NCBI GenBank assembly: GCA_964519015.1
Contig: CAZFHZ010000130.1
Coordinates: 1-8,914 of the forward strand
Source: CAZFHZ01 sp964519015
Lineage (GTDB): Bacteria; Blakebacterota; Blakebacteria; Blakebacterales; CAYUVJ01
Direction: 5' to 3'
Length of the DNA stretch: 8,914 nt
Part shown: positions 6,752 to 8,914 of the stretch, one piece after another
Position numbering within the stretch: position 1 is the stretch's first letter
Layout: every line of letters starts with the position of its first letter
Position numbers and translations under genes: made by a program
Notes under the pieces: model-generated
What the model saw: only the letters and a program-made list of their open reading frames with translations
What the model was told of the DNA's origin: nothing
The model's database searches: none

Positions 6752-6779
6752 AATCTAAGGACCTATTTCAGATAGGCAA
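6752..6779 (-). promoter_or_regulatory. Possible sigma-70-type promoter for the cytochrome gene
   Basis: On the minus strand, TTGCCT (6779-6774) and TAGATT (6757-6752) are spaced by 16 bp. Each matches 4 of 6 consensus bases. A dyad, CCTAT (6762-6766) and ATAGG (6772-6776), overlaps the -35 and spacer and could be an operator. The site is about 50 bp before the start codon at 6702. Sigma factors of the host are unknown, so this is tentative. Confidence 0.3.
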
Positions 6780-6916
6780 GTCGCTTTAACCCGCTTGAAC
6801 CTGTCCGCACCCTAGCCGTTTTAACCGGGTACACATTGCCGGCCAGAATCGTCTCGATTACAAGTCACTGCCTGAATATAGGTCAGCAGCCTGTTGTTCT
6901 TTATTGCAGGATGAGG

Positions 6917-6937
6917 TTGGATGTATAGGTTATCCAA
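6917..6937. promoter_or_regulatory. Inverted repeat upstream of hybA
   Basis: TTGGAT (6917-6922) and ATCCAA (6932-6937) are perfect 6-bp arms separated by 9 bp. This is the geometry of a binding site for a dimeric regulator. TATAGG at 6924-6929 inside the spacer could be a -10 element, but no good -35 is seen at proper distance. It lies about 55 bp upstream of the hybA start. Confidence 0.3.
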
Positions 6938-6953
6938 GAGTAAAGAGTCCTAA

Positions 6954-6963
6954 ATTCTAGAAT
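6954..6963. promoter_or_regulatory. 10-bp perfect palindrome in the hybA leader
   Basis: ATTCTAGAAT is a perfect palindrome that ends 28 bp before the hybA start. It could be a small operator or chance in an AT-rich stretch. Confidence 0.25.
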
Positions 6964-6978
6964 GCTCCGAATATCACC

Positions 6979-6983
6979 GGAGG
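6979..6983 (+). promoter_or_regulatory. Ribosome binding site deciding the hybA start
   Basis: GGAGG lies 8 nt before the ATG at 6992. The in-frame ATG at 6962 has no such site, and starting there would put ten extra residues in front of the Tat motif. The start at 6992 is therefore preferred. Confidence 0.75.
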
Positions 6984-6991
6984 AACCAGCC

Positions 6992-7978
6992 ATGGGTGGA
7001 CTCTCCAGAAGGGACTTCCTGAGGCGGAGCGGGCAGATCACCGCCGGTGCCGCCCTGACCGGGAGTCTTGCCGCGACCAGGGATGCCGGAGCCCAGATCA
7101 AATCCGCCGATTCGACCCAGACCCGACCATTGCACCCCCAGGAGATCGAGGAACTCGCCCTCCAGGCGGCCGAACAATCAGCCATGCTCTACGACGCCAC
7201 CCTCTGTATCGGCTGCCGGGCGTGTGAGTTAGCCTGCAACGAGCATAACCAGCTCGGTCGCAGCAACGACGCGATCTACGAGGGGCGACCGGCGGAGGAC
7301 GCCCGGGCGCTGGCCACCGATGTCTACACCTACGTGACCTTCCATGAGGCGATCCCGGACGATCCGAGCTCGGCTTCATTCGGGAAGGTCCAGTGCATGC
7401 ACTGCATCGAGCCCGCCTGCGCCTCGAGCTGCCCCGTCTCCGCGCTCGAGAAGACATCCGAAGGGCCGGTCATCTGGCACGACGACCTCTGTCTGGGCTG
7501 TCGCTACTGCATGATGGCCTGTCCCTTCCTCGTCCCCCGCTTCGAATGGCACAAGCTCAATCCGCGCATCCGCAAATGCACGATGTGCTTCGACCGGCAA
7601 TTGGAAGGCCAGCCCCCCGCCTGCGTGGAGAGCTGCCCGACCGGCGCCCTGCAGTTCGGGAAGCGGGCGGACCTGCTGACGGAGGCCCGTTCCCGGATCG
7701 AGGCGAATCCACGGGGGTACATCCACCAGATCTACGGCGAGCAGGAGGCGGGCGGCACCTCCTTCCTCCACCTGGCCGCCCAGCCCTTCGACGACCTGGG
7801 CTACCGGAGGAACCTGCCCCTGCGCTCCTACCGCGACTACACCCGCCCGGTGATGCATACCATCCCGTACGTTCTCAGCGGTCTCGGTCTGGTGCTCGGT
7901 GCCACGGCCTGGATCGCCGGTTCGGTCGCCGAGGAGGCGGAACAGGCCGGGAAGGGGGTGGAAGATGAAGGACGTTAA
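6992..7978 (+). CDS. hybA: HybA-like Tat-exported four-cluster ferredoxin subunit
   Basis: HybA carries electrons between a periplasmic oxidoreductase, classically [NiFe]-hydrogenase-2, and the quinone-reactive membrane protein HybB. The protein has 328 residues, the same length I recall for E. coli HybA. A twin-arginine signal (SRRDFLR at 5-11) precedes a hydrophobic segment. Sixteen cysteines form four [4Fe-4S] motifs: C72/75/78/82, C135/138/143/147, C167/170/173/177 and C196/199/211/215. The stretch IYGEQEAGGTSFL (248-259) resembles the HybA segment after the clusters and separates it from shorter NrfC or DmsB proteins. A C-terminal helix near 290-311 should anchor it to the membrane with the clusters outside. 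The gene overlaps hybB by 14 bp. No hydrogenase small subunit gene precedes it, unlike E. coli hybOABC, so the partner is unknown. A related role in a cytochrome-type quinone oxidoreductase is the alternative. Confidence 0.88.
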   Translation: MGGLSRRDFLRRSGQITAGAALTGSLAATRDAGAQIKSADSTQTRPLHPQEIEELALQAAEQSAMLYDATLCIGCRACELACNEHNQLGRSNDAIYEGRPAEDARALATDVYTYVTFHEAIPDDPSSASFGKVQCMHCIEPACASSCPVSALEKTSEGPVIWHDDLCLGCRYCMMACPFLVPRFEWHKLNPRIRKCTMCFDRQLEGQPPACVESCPTGALQFGKRADLLTEARSRIEANPRGYIHQIYGEQEAGGTSFLHLAAQPFDDLGYRRNLPLRSYRDYTRPVMHTIPYVLSGLGLVLGATAWIAGSVAEEAEQAGKGVEDEGR

Positions 7979-8914
7979 AACCTCCCGGCTGTCACTGAGC
8001 CCTGACCTGGTGGTGCTCATCGCCCTCCTGCTGTTCGGGTTGGGATTGATTGTCTATCGCTACTGCACTGGTCTGGGGGGGGTGACCCACCTCTCCGACG
8101 GCTATCCTTGGGGATTCTGGATCGGCATCGATATCCTGGCGGGTATCGCGCTGGCCGCCGGCGGGTTCGTGATGGCCGGGCTCGTCCACATCTTCGGCGG
8201 GCACCGTTTCCATCCTCTCGCCCGGCCGGCCATCCTGACCGCCCTGCTCGGTTACCTGATGTTCGTCTTCTCCCTGCTGGTGGACCTCGGGCGGCCGTGG
8301 AACCTCTGGAAGGCGATCATCTCCTGGAACCACGCCTCCCCCATGTTCGAGGTAGCCTGGTGCGTGATAATGTACACCACGGTACTCCTCATCGAGTTTC
8401 TGCCGGCCGTGCTCGAACGACTGCGCTGGGATCGTCTGCTCGAGCTCTACCACCGGCTGGTGCCGCTGGTAATCATCGCCATGTTGACCCTGTTCACCTT
8501 CGCGATGACCCATAACAGTCTGGCCTGGGCCGGCCTGATGTTCGCGATCATGACCGCCTGGGAAGTCCTGATGCGGTTGGGGATTATGCCCAGGGACAAG
8601 CAGATGCCCATCTTGCTGATCATGGCCGGGGTCATGTTCTCGACCATGCACCAGTCGAGCCTGGGCACGCTCTTCCTGATCGTGGACAAGCTCCACCCGC
8701 TCTGGTATTCCCCCCTCCTGCCGCTCCTTTTCTTCATCTCGGCGGTGATGGTCGCCCCGGCGATGATCACCTTCGAGGCGATGGCGACGGCGCGTGTCTT
8801 CCAGCGTGAGCCGGAGATGCCGCTGCTGGTCATACTGGGACGGGCGATGCCATACTTCATCGGGGCTTACCTGGTGTTGCGCCTGGGCGATCTGGTCGCC
8901 CGCGGAGTGGTGCT
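7965..8914 (+). CDS. hybB: HybB-like NrfD-family membrane subunit (3' truncated by window)
   Basis: The frame opens at ATG 7965, inside the hybA end, and stays open for 316 codons to the window edge. The C-terminus is missing. HybB is the integral membrane partner that exchanges electrons between HybA and (mena)quinone. Recognisable family blocks are GYPWGFWIGIDILAG (46-60), HPLARPAILTALLGY (83-97), VDLGRPWNLW (106-115), FEVAWCVIMYT (128-138) and TMHQSSLGTLFL (228-238) followed by HPLWYS (244-249). At least seven hydrophobic helices can be seen. Compared with E. coli HybB as I remember it, about 49 extra residues lie between the LERLRW and TMHQSS blocks (roughly 160-212) and look like two added helices. 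GGGGGTGG just before the start serves as ribosome binding site. Family identity is firm; the true physiological complex needs the missing neighbours. Confidence 0.88.
   Translation, partial: MKDVKTSRLSLSPDLVVLIALLLFGLGLIVYRYCTGLGGVTHLSDGYPWGFWIGIDILAGIALAAGGFVMAGLVHIFGGHRFHPLARPAILTALLGYLMFVFSLLVDLGRPWNLWKAIISWNHASPMFEVAWCVIMYTTVLLIEFLPAVLERLRWDRLLELYHRLVPLVIIAMLTLFTFAMTHNSLAWAGLMFAIMTAWEVLMRLGIMPRDKQMPILLIMAGVMFSTMHQSSLGTLFLIVDKLHPLWYSPLLPLLFFISAVMVAPAMITFEAMATARVFQREPEMPLLVILGRAMPYFIGAYLVLRLGDLVARGVV

Larger units (their letters stand above)
6703..6991. promoter_or_regulatory. Divergent intergenic region between cytochrome and hybA
   Basis: These 289 bp are clearly more AT-rich than the genes around them and hold no plausible gene. 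They must carry the promoters of both divergent units. Three TTNAACC motifs occur at 6785, 6795 and 6820. Several short dyads are listed as separate entries. No riboswitch or terminator was recognised, and no sigma-54 pair with correct spacing was found. Confidence 0.6.

Noticed and set aside
6962..6991. Upstream in-frame start for hybA at 6962
   Set aside because: It lacks a ribosome binding site and would misplace the Tat motif; GGAGG clearly serves the ATG at 6992.
7992..8860. Minus-strand frames (234 and 137 codons) near the right edge
   Set aside because: They oppose the open hybB frame, which carries clear family blocks. The Gln/His/Glu-rich product is a typical antisense artefact of a membrane protein gene.

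Overview
The window is GC-rich (except one AT-richer gap) and densely coded. It holds five complete protein genes and one gene cut by the right edge. Two lipoproteins, one Sec-exported and one Tat-exported protein point to a Gram-negative bacterium. The mix of 6-bladed beta-propeller-like lipoprotein, multiheme cytochrome and HybAB-type modules is what I associate with Gemmatimonadota, Eisenbacteria, Krumholzibacteriota or related lineages. That placement is an inference with low confidence. I see no rRNA, tRNA, CRISPR, transposase or phage gene.

Left part (1-2898, plus strand): a 129-bp leader is followed by a predicted lipoprotein with beta-propeller-like sequence (130-1320). Then comes a group II pyridoxal-phosphate amino-acid decarboxylase of the aromatic-L-amino-acid decarboxylase type (1393-2898). 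A perfect 19-bp direct repeat lies upstream of each of these genes (21-39 and 1351-1369).

Middle part (2895-6702, minus strand): transcription probably starts near 6750-6780. It runs through a 668-residue inner-membrane protein joining an 11-heme c-type periplasmic domain to a FdnI/HydC-like cytochrome b domain. This is the CbcL-like architecture of menaquinol:cytochrome oxidoreductases. A lipoprotein amidohydrolase of the YtcJ/Amidohydro_3 type overlaps its 3' end. The amidohydrolase and the decarboxylase meet tail to tail with interlocked stop codons. Two GC-rich inverted repeats lie over the amidohydrolase start region.

Right part (6703-8914): a 289-bp AT-richer divergent intergenic region contains several small dyads. 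It precedes hybA (a Tat-exported ferredoxin with four [4Fe-4S] cluster motifs) and hybB (NrfD-family quinone-reactive membrane protein, incomplete at 8914), which overlap by 14 bp. HybA and HybB normally link a periplasmic oxidoreductase, classically [NiFe]-hydrogenase-2, to the quinone pool. No catalytic subunit is visible here. It may lie past the right edge, or the complex may be of a non-hydrogenase type.

Working model (inference): HybAB and the multiheme cytochrome b fusion sit head to head around one regulatory region. They could form the two ends of a quinone-linked respiratory chain, with HybAB feeding electrons into the menaquinone pool and the CbcL-like protein passing them to periplasmic or extracellular acceptors. 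The other genes have no evident link to that chain apart from the operon overlap of the amidohydrolase.
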